From: Gigaspora rosea | Lineage: Eukaryota > Glomeromycota > Glomeromycetes > Diversisporales > Gigasporaceae | Direction of reading: 5' to 3' | Length of the DNA: 64,000 bases | NCBI GenBank assembly: GCA_003550325.1 | Contig: QKWP01000071.1 | Location: 129,455-193,454 of the forward strand | The notes under the pieces: model-generated | Database searches by the model: none | What the model saw: only the letters and a program-made list of their open reading frames with translations | Told to the model about the DNA's origin: nothing | Made by a program: the position numbers and the translations under genes | Part shown: piece after piece, positions 46,485-61,500 of the stretch | Position numbering within the stretch: position 1 is the first letter of the stretch | How the letters are laid out: every line of letters starts with the position of its first letter

Positions 46485-47262
46485 TGTAATTCAAATTCCA
46501 ACATTAAATTGTCCATTCGAATTGCCACCTTCAGCAGATTTCAAATACCACTCAAATGCATTTTTTCATCCTTCTCTATGCCTATGCCATTTCTGCAACA
46601 AATTCCAATGTTAACTTGTCCATTCAAATTGTCACCTTCAGCAGATTTCAAATACCACACAAATGCCTTTTTTTCATCCTTGGATGTGCCTATGCCATTT
46701 CTATAGCAAATTGCAACATTAAATTGTCCATTCGAATTGCCATCTTCAGCAGATTTCAAATATCACTCAAATGAATTTTTTCATCCTTCTTTGTGCATAT
46801 GCCATTATCGTAGCAGGTTCTAACATTAAATTGTCTATTCAAATCACCACCTTCAGCAGATTTCAAATACCACACAAATTCCTTTTTTTCATCCTTCTCT
46901 GTGCCTATGCCATTTCTGTAACAAATTCCAACGTTAACTTGTCCATTCGAATTGGCTCAAATGCCTTTTTTCATCCTTGTCTGTAACTATGCCATTTCGT
47001 AGTAAATTCCAACATAAATTGTCTATTCAAATTGCCATCTTCAGCAGATTTCAAATACCACTCAAATGCTTTTTTCATTTCTGTAGCAAATTCCAACATT
47101 AAATTGTCTATTCGAATTGGCATTTTCAGCAGATTTCAAATACCATTCTAATATCTTTTTTTCATTCTTGAATGTACCAATATCATTTTCATAGCTGAGT
47201 CCAATAGCGTATTGTGCATCAGAATTATCATTTTCAGCATATTTCAGAAAAAATTTAATCTA
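46485..47262 (-). pseudogene. Sel1-repeat protein, broken
   Basis: The minus strand carries about seven Sel1-like repeats of roughly 36 residues (AFVWYLKSAEGDNLNGQVNI, GICCRNGIGIEKDEK). The pattern WYLKSAE.G..NGQ.N.G.CYRNGIGT.KDEK matches the Sel1 consensus. These alpha-helical repeats act as protein-interaction scaffolds. Several frameshifts, a shortened repeat near 46,950 and another near 47,070 stop any long frame. No kinase or other partner domain is next to it. It lies in the spacer between the two duplicates and is not itself duplicated. Confidence 0.85.
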
Positions 47263-47264
47263 TG

Positions 47265-48165
47265 GTTTTCATCCATGATAACTTTTGAATTAAAGATAAT
47301 GCTAGATAATAGATTTTTTTACATATCTTACAATAACGATAAAGTAAATAAATTTTTATATAACATTTAACTATGTCTTACAGGTATAAAGTAGTATGAA
47401 AATACAAATTGGGATTTATAGAAAAGTTAAATTAATTCGATCATTGAGTTCTTCAAGATAATCAAATCTATTGAAAAATAATAAATTACCTAGATAACTT
47501 ATTTATACACTTAAGCACCCTTCGAGAACACACCATTTTACTAATTGAAAACGACAATAAAAGTATCTTCAGCTTTAACACATAATAAAGTTTGTTGTAC
47601 GAAATAATTTCGAACTGGCAGACTTGAAAGGCAAATGCATTACTTTTATTACAATTATACTCGTGAAGGCATTCATTGTCTAATTGGCCGATCTAAATCA
47701 TTTGTTTTAATTTAAAAGCACATAACCAGCATGATTCTTTCGAAGGTTACAACATTCCATTGTTTTATTTATGTTTTAGGTGAGAAGACAAAAAGCCTAT
47801 AGTTATGTTTTTTATAAATTAATTAGCCAACTAGGTGAGAAAAAATACCATCTTAATATGAGGGTAGGCCTAGATTAACAGTTTAGTAATATATATATAT
47901 ATATATATATTTATTATATTAATAAAATTCATCTATACATTTATCATGCAATAATAATGTAGAAAGTAACTTATAATGTAGGTTATCGAACTAGCGAAAA
48001 TAATTCAGACTTTGGAAAATCGAACACTAATTTACATAAATCTAACATAATTAAAAATTGTCTGTCCATACTGCACGTTGTAAGTTGAAGCATAATATTG
48101 ACAAATAATTGGACAATAAAGATACAGTAATTAGATTACAACAATAAATAATATAATGAGTCATC
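47265..48165. other. Intergenic, with (AT) microsatellite
   Basis: 47,888-47,913 is an AT dinucleotide run. No supported gene was seen in the rest. Confidence 0.5.
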
Positions 48166-48169
48166 ATTA

Positions 48170-48597
48170 GTGATGGGAATTTCTACTGAATTTCTAATTA
48201 TTAATTGTGAATTTTTAACGATTAAAAATTAAAAATTAAAAATTAAAAACTAATTAATAATTTAACAATACCGGTAATTTTTAAGCAATTAACAAATAAT
48301 TATCCAATATGCATAGAAAATCTTTGTAGAAAATGATTCATTCGATCGTTTATAAACTCTGTCGCTGATGTATTTCTACAGGAACTTAATTTTTTATTAC
48401 TACAAAATCATTTTTACATTAGAGTACATAAAAAAACAATGAAAAATATGATTAATCGCTGCTAATTATATCATTTTATCGATATTTTCTATGCGATTTG
48501 GATAATTTAATTATTATTATAATTGTTAGAAATTATTTATTATTAATATAACAATTCCCTATTAACAATTAAAAATTAGAAATTCCCGTCACTAGTC
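48170..48597. mobile_element. MITE (AGTGATGGGAATTTCTA ends)
   Basis: AGTGATGGGAATTTCTACTG is mirrored by TAGAAATTCCCGTCACTAGT. A tandem AAAAATT run lies near the left end. The ends resemble those of the nested element at 7262. Confidence 0.85.
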
Positions 48598-49105
48598 ATC
48601 ATGATAAAAAAAACTGGTTAAAAATAAACAATAGGATGCTTCATAATTAACATATTTTGAGAATAAGTGGGCGTTTAAAAGATCCTACTTTTATTTTAAA
48701 ATTCCGGCACAGTTACTTAAACAGATACACACGTTAATAAAGTTAGCTTTTTTTGATAAATATTTACCAGTAAATGATTGTGTAAATAAGTCTATACGAA
48801 ACCCCCTAATGTAATTTATGTCAAATTAAAATTAGATTGCAGAGTTAAGATTAGTATTATATATATTACTGGTATTAAAATTTTTTTTACAATATACATT
48901 GGATGATCTTTTTTTTTTTTGATGCGATACATTAAAAAAAAAGATTTTATGAAAATTAATATGTATGGTAAATATTCTATTTTATTACAGTATTATATCA
49001 TGAGAAAGTGGCCAATCTGAATGTAATATATTAAATAAGGCTTGATGGTGTTAGTAAATGTAGTTATATTTATTATTATCATAATAAATATATATACATC
49101 AGATA

Positions 49106-50073
49106 TATATGTCGTACGTCGGAATGGAATTATTGTGGATTTAGAATCTACCTAGATTGATTCCAAATAAACATAAGTTGTAATAGAATTCTAAAATGTA
49201 CCTGAGTCGTTAAAGAATTCCAATTCAACCTACACTAAAGTTATGTGTATTCCAAATTATTTCATCAATAATTTGTTTTGAAATTTAAGTCACTTAATAA
49301 AGGGTTTATTTTTTAAAGCATTACATGAAATTTTACATACATGATTAGTATTTCGCATGGTACAAATTTTTCATTTGCAATGATTTTTTCAACGCGCTTT
49401 TTGTATTTGCAGTTGATATTATCTAATTGTGAGGAAGATTGCATGATAGACACTTCTTGAACGTTTACGTACGTTGAAAAAACATTCGTTATAGAAAATT
49501 TTTGTGCTCGTTATATCTGAAGGTGTTATCAGTTATAGGAACATTCAAATCTCCAAGATCGACTGTACTACAGTATTTAATTCTAGAAACTTATAAGTAA
49601 TCTAATAATGTCGGAATTATATCCAAGCAATATGTGTCATTCGAGGAACTTGCAGTGGAATGCCTTTCGATCGTTTTCTTGTATTTTCTGGATCTATGTA
49701 AAACCTTAATACTGTACAAATAATCAAAGCTTCACGTGCTATAAAGGATTTACGTCGACTATTAGTCGATCTGCTGCTAAAATATTTGGAAAGCATTTCT
49801 TCAAATGCATTATGGGCAAAAATTAATAATCTTGAGATTTAGTAACAGGATAGAGTTTTTGCAAAGGACGAAAAAGTGAAATAATAAAATCATAAAAATG
49901 GTTTATTTTATTTTGACATAACGATATGATATATGGTTAAAATCAACTTGATATTAGAATCAACTTAAGTTGCTTTTAAGTTTCGTACCAACTTAGGTTG
50001 CATTTAGAATTCCGTTCCAACCTAAGTGGATTCTAAATCTGCAATAATTCCATTCCGACGTACGACATATATA
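49106..50073. mobile_element. Element with TIRs of about 55 bp (ATATGTCGTACGTCGGAATG)
   Basis: The left arm ATATGTCGTACGTCGGAATG continues to GATTTAGAATCTACCTAG. The right arm is its complement, ending CATTCCGACGTACGACATAT. The right end abuts the start of duplicate C2. Around 49,490-49,565 there is a Tigger-like end fragment (GTTATATCTGAAGGTGTTAT ... GATCGACTGTA). No coding sequence. Confidence 0.85.
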
Positions 50074-50989
50074 TGTTCGTTATTAATAAATTATATAATA
50101 CGTGCATCACGGATCATTTCACGATCGGTGAAATTCTCAAAAATCGACGTAAATTCAGAAATGACGTGGAACATTCTCGTTTCATCATATGATATTACGG
50201 CTATCTCAAAATAGCACGAATATCAAATCCGGTATACTAATATGTTGCACTAGCAGCCCATTAACATGTGAAATCATACGCCCAATCAAAAGCAAGATTT
50301 TGTTATGCAAGCATGACTACGTTCATTACGGTAATTGTATTATGTGTCGATTTGTAATAAAAGTTTTTACGGTAAATCATGAATCAACCAAATATTGAGG
50401 TTACAGCAGGCAGATCAGTATAATACGAGGTGGATTATAGAAGATCAGTATGGTACGACATGCCAGATCAGTATGGTATTAGGTGTAAAATACATATTCT
50501 AAAAAACTGATCAGCTATAATTAACCCAACCATAATATAAACCGAAGCTGATGTTATTTTACCCATAACATACTGATCTGATAATCCATACCATATTGAT
50601 CTTTTAATATTATATAACACGATAACACTGTATCAGAATTGTATGTACGGAATAAGGGTATATTACACCTGGTTAAGTTATCTATATAAAATTCCTTTAT
50701 CCTAAAATCTGTACCACACCGGTACCATACTAAAATACTAAAATTTACCCATACTATACAATTCTGGTCATCCGTACCATACTGATCTGTTATAATCTCC
50801 CATAAGTATGGGAAAATTACATTATTGCAAGACACCGATAGTTATATGGATATTTGAATAACCCGTATGTAACTAACTGAGTTAATCACTACAACCCATA
50901 CAATAACTATAAATTATTAATAATCACATTGATATTTGCATTGATCTTTTTCATTTATATTTATAGATAATTCTGTATTACATTTTTCT

Positions 50990-51325
50990 GTTGATTCGCA
51001 AGGTTATGACTTCGTGACTCATGAAATTCGTTATAATGAATATCTAAATATACTCAAAATCCCGATCTTAAGGTTCTTTGTATTTACGTAACAAAAGAAC
51101 TACAGATAAGAATCAAGTTTGTTATGTCGAAAATTTTACGAAATAATCTGTGCTACCCACCATGCAGAGCATGAAAAAAGTAAAATTATGGTTTTTTTTT
51201 TTAAAAAAAATTGTGTAACTATCTTCTTGTTAGAATTTGGGTTAGACAAAACACCCGACCAGATTACTGCCTTTGCCGAAAAACAAATGCGAATGTTTCT
51301 ACGCGGTGAATGCAAAAATTATTAA
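50990..51325 (+). CDS. Small His/Cys-rich gene, C2
   Basis: Counterpart of 33,470-33,825: FVDSQGYDFVTHEIRYNEYL, EIICATHHAEHEK with the GTAAAA donor, then either TAFAEKQMRMFLRGECK or KNKCECFYAVNAK. The first block is frameshifted near 50,985. Not recognised; see the C1 entry for the exon logic. Confidence 0.35.
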
Positions 51326-51580
51326 AATATATATGAATATTCGAATGTATTTTTACTTTATTATTATTATTATTATTTCTAAAATTTTTCCTTGCTTTTT
51401 TTTTATAATAAAAAAAATTTTTTGCAAAAAAAAAAAAAAANCCGGGTCACCTGGCCTATTTTATGGATGATCGTATCGTACTTCATTTGTGAAATCCAAA
51501 ATGGCGATAAAACTAGATTTTTGTCATGTATTTGAAAATTTAAATCTTATTCAGCTTGCTAAGAATTCCTAACAATTACA

Positions 51581-51732
51581 ATGAAATTTTTTACTGTTTT
51601 GGTTGTTATTACTTTAAGTGTTTATTTAATTAATGCCTTACCAGCCAACTTAATCAAAGACCAAGAAACCACTATCGTTCCCCATGAACATGAATTCGTA
51701 GAACATAAGAAGTTGGAAAAAAGAGGTTATGA
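51581..51732 (+). CDS. Secreted-peptide exon, C2
   Basis: A 152-nt exon identical in layout to the C1 exon: MKFFTVLVVITLSVYLINAL, the same propeptide and LEKRGYE, and the donor GA|GTATGT. Only a few conservative changes separate it from C1. Without splicing, the frame would continue to 51,940 as a 119-residue product with a hydrophobic tail. That alternative cannot be excluded for this copy. Confidence 0.6.
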
Positions 51733-52533
51733 GTATGTGTCTATTGAAAATTGTTATTTTAGACCACACAAATTTGATTTTTCGTTTTGCATTACCTGCC
51801 GCCCCAAATTTTTCAAAATTCCTATGTTTATTTTTTATTTTCGAGTTCCAATTATACAATTTATTCCATTTTTGCCCGTTAATTTTTTCAATCTATTTGT
51901 ACAAATATCTGATAAACCATTTTTGCCGTTGACTAATTGATGAAACCATAAGTTTCGTCATTGACGAATTAACGAAACTTTATCCGACAAACTCATATGA
52001 TCATGAAAAATTTCTTGTTATTCTTCATGTGTTACGACATAATAATGTTTATTCAAATTAAAACTCAGTGAGCGACTCCCTACCAATCATGATCATAAAT
52101 TGCCGGATAACACGAATACTGTAATTTGACAAATGATTGGCTACACGTGCTTTTCATTTGCCAAATTACCCAATTTTTGCCCAATAATGTATACATATGG
52201 TTTATCAGGTCACGTGAGTTTCGTCAGATCCGATGTTACCCATAATTTTCCGGAATCATTAGATAGGATTCCAAGAGAAAACAGACTTCGACTTTTAAAT
52301 TTATAATTTACTAATTAAAAATATGTCAGCAACAACTAAAATTTAAGCCCAAGTTTGATTTTCCTTTGGCGACAATAACATTAAAAAAAAAATTGACCGA
52401 CCGACCCAATAACTTGATTTCATGTAATGCAAAATGAAAATAACTTGCGTGGCCTTAGAGGCGACTCGGAATTAATAAATTTTTATTTTATAAATTTTGT
52501 TAATTTTATATATTTACTTTTTTAAAAATTTAG

Positions 52534-55500
52534 AGAGTAAGTATTGACTTTATTATATTTGATACGAACTTATAGCTTTATAATTTTAAAATCTTTATTT
52601 TTACAAAAATATTCTTAGTGTGTAAGTATAAACATTAACATATTTATTTATAAAATTTTTATTTTATAAATTTTGGTTACCTAATTTAATTAATTTTTTA
52701 AAATTAACTTTATATATTCACTTGTTTTTTAATTTAATAATTAATTTTTATAATTTAATTATATATATTTATTAGTATGTAAGTATAAACTTTAATTATA
52801 TTTATAAATTATTAATTTTAAATTATTTATTTATTAATAATTATTTATTTTAGACCGTTAGTATAAACTTTAATAAATTTAATTTTAACTTATTTTTAAT
52901 AATTAACTATTTATACTATGTTTATTTAATTACTAATAAAAACATTGAAATTTTTTTGCTAATAATTATTAGTATGTTAGTATAAACTTTATTAAGTTAT
53001 ATTTTAATACCTAGTTTTTAATAATTAACTTTTATAATTTACTTATATTTAATTATTAGTATGCAAGTATAAGCTTTATTATCTATTATATAATTTTTTT
53101 ATTTAATTATTAATAAATATATGTATTTTTTTGCTAATAATTATTAGACGGTTAGTATAAACTTTATTAAATTATAGTTTAATAACTTATTTTTAATAAG
53201 GTTTATGTAATTTAGCGCATATGCGCGTTGTAACGCACCCATCTGATAAACCAATCAGATCGTAGGATCAGGTGTAACGTGAAATCGAGAAAAAATAGCA
53301 ATCTTTTAAAAAATCGCCTGTGGCTCATAATTTTGATTATGAAACCACTCTTCATGCTCTAACAAAAAAAATTCCTTGCAAAATTTTACTATTAAACCCC
53401 TTTTCTCGCCTACACACTATTCTAACCTTACCCTAACCCTCACTAACAAAAAAGGCGGTTTATTTTGGTTGTTTTGATTTCACATTACACCAAATCATAT
53501 GAGGTGCGCTACAGCGCACATGCGCAAAAATATTAAATTCTTTTAATAATTAACCTTTTATGATTTAATTATATATATTTATTAGGCGGTAAATATATTT
53601 GTTATATAATTATTTTTATATAATTACTAACAAATATATTTAATTTTTTATTAATATTTATTAGAATGTTAATATAGACTTTATTATATTTTAATAACTT
53701 TTTTAATAATTAAACATTTTATAACTATTTTTATTTAATTTTAATATATATATATTTAAATTTTTTTACTAATAATTACTAGACGGTTAGTATTAACTTT
53801 ATTAATCATGTTTTAATAACAGGAAATTATAGGCATCTCTCACGAGATATATTCTCCTTGGAATATATATCTCCCATAACTAAATTCATTAAGTTTATTT
53901 AAGGTTAGAGTTTGTAGTTGGTTAGGAATTGGTGATATATTTAGTAAAATTGATCAAGGAAAATTTTTTTTAGGGCACAAAAGGTAGTTTCTTATGCAAA
54001 TATTTGAGAAATAACTGATATTTGAAAAAATGAAAGTTTGTTTTGACTTTGTAATTGTGCTATTTATACTAAATTCCAACTAAACTCTGACTTATCATTG
54101 CATTGAGTAATTTATGGGAGATATGCATCTCTCGGAAGATGCCTAACAGTACTCTTTAATAACTATTAACCTTTACAATTAATTTCTATATACTAGATTG
54201 TAAGTATAAGCTTTTTATATTTATTTTTAGATTAATAATTTAATATTAATAGATTTTTTATTAATAATTATTAGTAAGTAAGTTGAATTTTTATTTTATT
54301 TATAAAATTATTATATTTATTTTTACATTAATAATTTAATATTTTATATTTTTTATTAATAATTATTAGCGCGTAAGTTAAATTTTATTTTATCTATAAA
54401 ATTATTTAATTTTAAATTATTTTATTTAATCCTAATTTTTAATATTAATTTTTTAATAATTTAATTATATATATGTGTGTTAGTAAGTAAGTATAACTTT
54501 TATTATCTATAATATGATTATTTTTATTTAATTACTAATAGATATTTTTAAATTTTTTATTAATAATCACTAGCTTGCCAGGATGGGGAGGTAAGCTACT
54601 TCATTATTTATAATATAATTATTTTTATTTAATTACTAATAAATATATTTATATTTTTTACTAATAATTATTAGATAGTTAGTATTATCTTTCTTAAATT
54701 AAATTTAATAAATATTTTTTAATAATTAACTCTTTATTATTAAATTTATAAATTTATTAGTCCGTAAGTATAAATTTGATTATTTGTTATATATTATTTT
54801 TATTTAATAATTAATAACATAGTTAAATTTTTTATTATTATATTTTATTTTTAATAATTAATTCTTTATATCTATTTTCATTTAATTATTATTAATATAT
54901 ATATTAAATTTTTTACTAATAATTATTAGTTAATTAGTATGAACTTTATTAAATTAAATTTAATAAATGTTTTTAATAATTTTACTTTTTATAATTAAAT
55001 TTTATATATTTAATAGTCTGTAAGTATAAATTTAATTGGAAAAAAACTAATTTGACACTAGGTGTTTGAAACACGGGTTTTGTGTAACATGTAAATCAAA
55101 ATAATTTTTATCAAATAAACAAAGAAATAACTAAAATTTTTACTAATATTAGGGTTGGGTTAAGGCCTGGGATTATACATGTTGGCAAAACCCAAATTAC
55201 TATAGTTTGGGATTTGTCTGCGCCCAAATCCCAAATACATCCCAATTAATTTCACAAAAACTTAATTAATAATCTTTGTTTAAACAAATAGTAGATATTC
55301 TTATTGTTATAGATAATATATTTGCAAAATTTTAGGCCTACTTTTTTTATTTAATCTTTTACAAATAGTAATTGTTTTTTTTTGAATTTGGGATTTGCCA
55401 TGTTTTGCTAGCAAGTATACCTGGGATAGGATAGGGAGCATATTTATACCAAAATTTCATGAGGATTTTTTTTTTTAGCCAAAGATAATTTTATAGACAA

Positions 55501-58500
55501 AATTTTAAGATATAATTAAGTTTGGGTTTTTTGCTTTGTTTTTGTTGCACAAAAAATAATCTGTATATAATCTACAAAGTGCATTTAATTTAATATTTTG
55601 ATTAGCTTTTATATTTATTTTGTATAACTAAGTATCAATACACCTAGTGTCCAAATAGTAATTGTCGTTTGATTATTTGTTATACAATTATTTTTATTTA
55701 ATAATTAATAACATATTTAAATTTTTATTATTATATTTTAATATCTTAATTTAATAATTAATTTTTAATAACTCTGATTAATATATATATTAAATTTTTT
55801 ACTAATTAGAGAGTTAGTATTAACTATTAATTAAATTTAATAAATAATTTAACTTATTATAATTAAATTTTATGTATTTATTAGGTTGTAAGTATAAATT
55901 TGATTGTTTTTATATTTGATAATTAATAATATTTAAATTTTTCTGTTATTATATTTTAATGACTTATTTTTAATAATTAATTTTTTATAACTATTTTTAT
56001 TTAATTATTAATATAATATTAAATAATTTACTAATATTATTAGACTGTAAGTATTAATTTTATAAATTAAATTTAATAAATAATTTTTTAATAAGTAATT
56101 TTTAATTATTTAATTATATATATTTATTAGGGAGTAAGTATAAATTTGATTATTTGTTATATATATTTTTATTTAATAATTAATAATATATTTAAAATTT
56201 TTATTATTATATTTTAATAACTTATTTTTAATAATTAATTTTTATAACTATTTTTGTTTAATTATCAATATATATATTAAATTTTTTACTAATAATTATT
56301 AGACAGTTAGTTTAACTTTATTAAATTAAATTTAATAAATAATTTTTAATAATTAACTTTTAATAATTTAATTATATATATATTTCTTAGTGAGTAAGTA
56401 TAAATTTGATTATTTGTTATATATTATTTTTGTTTGATAATTAATAATATATTTAAATTTTATTATTATTATGTTTTAATAACTTATTTTTAATATTTAA
56501 CTTTTTATAATTAAATTTTATATATTTATTAGCCCGCAAGTATAAATTTAATTATTTATTATATAATTATTTTTATTTAATAATAATAACATATTTAAAT
56601 TGTTTATTAATAATTATTAGAGGGTAATTATTAATATTTTTTATTTTTATTTATAAATTATTTAAAATTTTAAATTATTTATTTAATAATTTTATTTATT
56701 TTAGAATGTTAGTATAAACTTTATTAAATTTTATTTTATTTTATTTTAATATTAATAACTACAGTATATGTAATTAATTACTAATAAAAATATTTAAATT
56801 TTTTTATAATAATTATTAGATTGTTAGTATAAACTTTATTAAATTATATTTTAATATCTAATTTTTAATAATTAATTTTTATAATTTATATATATTTGTA
56901 TAATAGTTTGTTTGTATAAGCTTTTTTTCTATAATATAATTATTTTTATTTAATAACTAATAAATAAAATTTTTTTTCTAATAATTATTAGTGAGTCAGT
57001 ATTAACTTTATTAAATTAAATTTAATAACTTATTTTTAATAATTAAATTTTATAATATATATTTATTAGAGAGTAAGTATAAACTTGATTATTTGTTATA
57101 TAATTATTTTTATTTGATAATAAACAAGTTTAAATTTTTTTCATTAATAATTATTAGACAGTTAGTATAAGCTTTATTATATTTTAATAATTTATTTTAA
57201 TAATTAAATTCTTTAATTTATTTTTATTTAATTATTTATAAATATATTTAAATTTTTTTACTAATAATAATTATTAGAACGTTAGTATTAACTTTATTAA
57301 ATTATATTTTAATAATTTATTTTTAATAACTAATATTTTATAATTACTTATATATCTTTATTAGTCGGTAAGTATAAATATTAGTATATTAATTTTTATT
57401 TTTAAAACTAATCTTTTGATAATTAATATATTTTTTTATTAATAATTATTAGCCAGTTAGTATAAACTTTATTAAATTTTAATAATTTATTTTAATAATT
57501 AAATTCTTAGTACTTGTTTCTATTTAATTAATAATAAATTTTTTGTCAAAAATTATTAGAGCGTTAGTATAAACTTCATTAAGTTATATTTTAATAACTA
57601 ATTTTTAATCTTAAATTTTATTTAATTATTAATAAATAAATTTATTAATAATTATTAGAAGGTTAGTATAAACTTTGTTAAATTATATTTAATAACTAAT
57701 TTTTAATAACTAATTTTTAATAACTAATTTTTAATACTAATTTTTAATAACTAATTTTTAATAACTAATATTTTATAATTACTTACATATTTTTATTAGT
57801 CGGTAAATATAAACTTTAATTATATTTAATTTTAAGATTAATAATTTAATAATTAATATATTTTTTTATTAATAAATATTAGTGCGTAAGTTGAACTTTA
57901 TTATGCTTATTTATAAATTATTTTATTTAAATTATTTATTTAATAATTTTATTTTATTTTAGAGCGTAATATAAACTTTAACTTATTTTTAATAATTAAA
58001 TATTTATAACTATATATATTTAAGAATTTTTCTAAATAAACATGGGTGTTAAAAATATTCAAAATTTTTTGCTAATAATATTAGTGTGTAAATATAAACT
58101 TATTATTTTATATTTGATATCTGATTTTTAATAATAATAACCTTTATAATTTAATTATATATGTGTATTAGTACGTATGTATAAGCTTTATTATCTGTAA
58201 TAGAATTATTTTTATTTAATAACTAATAAATATTATTTATTTTCAATTTAATTCTTATTTTCTTTAAAATTTTTTATTACTAATTATTAGAATGTTAGTA
58301 TAGACAATATTATATTTTAATAACTTATTTTTAATAATTAACTTTTTATAATTTAATATCTACATTTATTAGCCAGTAAGAATAAACTTGATTATTTGTT
58401 ATATAATTATTTTTATTTGATAATACATAAACAAGTTTAAATTTTTTTTAATAATTATTAGACGGTTAGTAAAGATATTATTATATTTAATAACTAAGTT

Positions 58501-61500
58501 TTAATAATTAATTTTTTATAACAACTACTTTTATTTAATTATTAATATATATATTTAAATCTTTTTATTAATAATTATTAGATAGTTAGTATTAACTTTA
58601 TTAAATTATATTTTAATAACTAATTTTTAATAATTAATATTTATAATTAAATCCATATATTTATTAGTTTGTAAGTATAAAATTTATTATATATATCTTA
58701 TTTTTAAAACTAATAATTCAACAATTAAGATATTTTTTATTAATAATTATTAGTCGGTTTGTATAAATTTTATTAAATTTATGACTATTTTATTTAATTA
58801 TAATAAATATATTTAAATTTTTTGCAAATAATTATTAGAGGGTTAGTATAAACTTTATTAAGTTTATTTTAATAACTAATTTTTAATAAATAATTTTTTA
58901 TAATTTAATTATATATCTTTATTAGTTTGTAAGTATAAACTTTATTATATTTATTTTTATTTTTAAAACTAATATTTTAATAATTATTATATTTTTTTAT
59001 TAATAATTATTAGTCAGTTAGTATAAACTTTATCAAATTATATTTAATAGTTAATTTTCAATTAATTATATATATATATATTTATTTATTAGTGAGTAAG
59101 TATAAATTTTATTATCTAACATTAAAGCTAATAATCTAATAGTTAATATATTTTTTTATTAATAATTATTAGTCGGTTAGTACTATATAACTTATTTTAA
59201 TAATTAATTTTTTATAACTATTGTATTTTTATTTAATTAAATTACTAATATATATTTAAATTTGGATTTTATAATTTGGTGCATATGTGTTGTAACACAC
59301 CCACCTGATAAACCAATTAGATCATAGGATCAGGTGTAATGAAAATTAAAAAAATAGTATTATTTTAAAAACTTGTTTGTGATTCATTTTTTTGCTTATA
59401 AAACTACTTTTTATACTTTAACAAAAAAATTTTTTGCAAAATTTTATTATAAGGGTGGTGACAAATATTACATAATATTTTAGAGGAGTAGGGGTCTCTG
59501 ATATCTTATAGAAGTTCATAATAGCCAATCAAATTGCTCTTATATAGGGAAAAGGAAGTAGAGAGTATAGTAAAATAATATTATGTAATATATGCCACTA
59601 CCCTAAACATCTCTTTTAACCTATAAACTACTTTTATCTTATATAACTCTAACTAACAATAAGAACAGGCTATTTTTAGTTGGTTTATTTTACATTACAC
59701 AGATCTTATAGGGTGTGTTACAATGCACTTGTGCTAAATTATTAAATTCTTAAATTTTTTGTTAATAAAATTATTAGTATGCAAGTATAAACTTTATTAA
59801 ATTATAGTATATTCTGTCAAAACCAGTATGTATAGTAGAAGGGTTATCAGATTTAAATAATTAAATAACTGTATTGAAACAGACATAATAGATTATTTTT
59901 TATTATTTTTGATAAGTTATTGGTTTTGATAGGATTAGTTTTGGTTTTACAATATATTTTAATAACTAATTTTTAATAACTAACTTTTTATAATTACTTA
60001 TATATCTTTATTAGTTAGTAAATATAAATTTTATTATATTTATATTTATTTTTAAAACTAATATCTTAATAATTAATATATATTTTTATTAATAATTATT
60101 AGTCGGTTAGTATAAACTTTATTATCATATATTTTAATAACTTTATTTAATTACTAATTAATATATTTGAATTTTTGCTAATAATTATTAGAATGTTAGT
60201 ATAAACTTTATTAAAAATAACTAATTTTTAAATAACCAACTTTTTTATATTTACTTATATATATTTATTAGTCCGTAAGTATAAATTTTATTATATTTAT
60301 CTTTATTTAAATCTAATATTTTAATAATAAATATATTGTTTTATTAATAATTATTAGAGCGTTAGTATAAACTTTATTATATTTTAATAAATTATTTTAA
60401 TGATTAAATGCTTATAACTTATTTTTATCTAATTACTAAACAATATATTTAATTTTTGCTAATAATTATAGACGGTTAGTATAAACTTTATTAAGTTATA
60501 TTTTAATACTTAGTATTTAATAACTTTTTATAATAAATATATAGTTTGTAAGTGTAAATTTTATTATATTTATCTTTATTTTTAAAACTATTATTTTAAT
60601 AATTAATATATTTTTTATTAATAATTATTAGACGGTTAGTATAAATTTTATTAAATTATATTTTAATAGTTAATGATTAATGATTATTATATATATATTT
60701 ATTAGTGAGTAAGTATAAAATTTATTATATTTATTTTTAAAAGTAATCTTTAATAATTAATATATTTTTTATTCATTATTATTAGACGGTTAGTACTATA
60801 TAACTATTTTTAATAACTTATTTTGTATACTAGTTTTTAATAATTAATCTATTTTTTTTATTAATAATTATTAGACGGTTAGTATAAACTTTATCAAATT
60901 ATATTTTAATGTTCAATTTTAGTAATTAATTTTATATATATATTTATTAGTGAGTAAGTATAAACTTTATAATATTTATTTTTAAAGATAATAATTTAAT
61001 AATTAATATATTTTTTATTAAATATTATTAGTCAGTTAGTATAAATTTTATTTTAATAATAAATTTTATAATTATTTTGTTAATTATAATTTTTTTGCTA
61101 ATAATTATAGATAGTTAGTATAAACTTTATTATTCTCTATCTTATTATGAATGCATAATAGGGATTTATATATTATTAATTATAATTTTTATTATAAATT
61201 AATTTTTTTTGTTATTTTTATAAGTAATAACAAATAAAGATGCAGTGATAATAAGCATTTGTTATTGTCTTGAAAAATAAAAAAAAAACAAAGAAAATAA
61301 TAAAAATAATTAGAAATATGGGTCCCTATTATATTATCATATAAAATATTAAATAATTTATTATTCTGCTGTATGAGAGAAATAATTAAAATATTCTTTA
61401 GCAGCATACTTATAGTGTGCAAAGTGCTCTACATATACTACTAGAGAAATATTTATTATTTCAATAATTCTGAAGAATAAATAGTACTTAAATTATATAT

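Noticed and set aside
46509-46986. Plus-strand open frames over the Sel1 region
   Set aside because: They are antisense shadows. The minus strand carries the recognisable Sel1 repeats.
61192-61422. 76-codon minus frame in C2
   Set aside because: It lies in a shared intronic insertion and is not open in C1.
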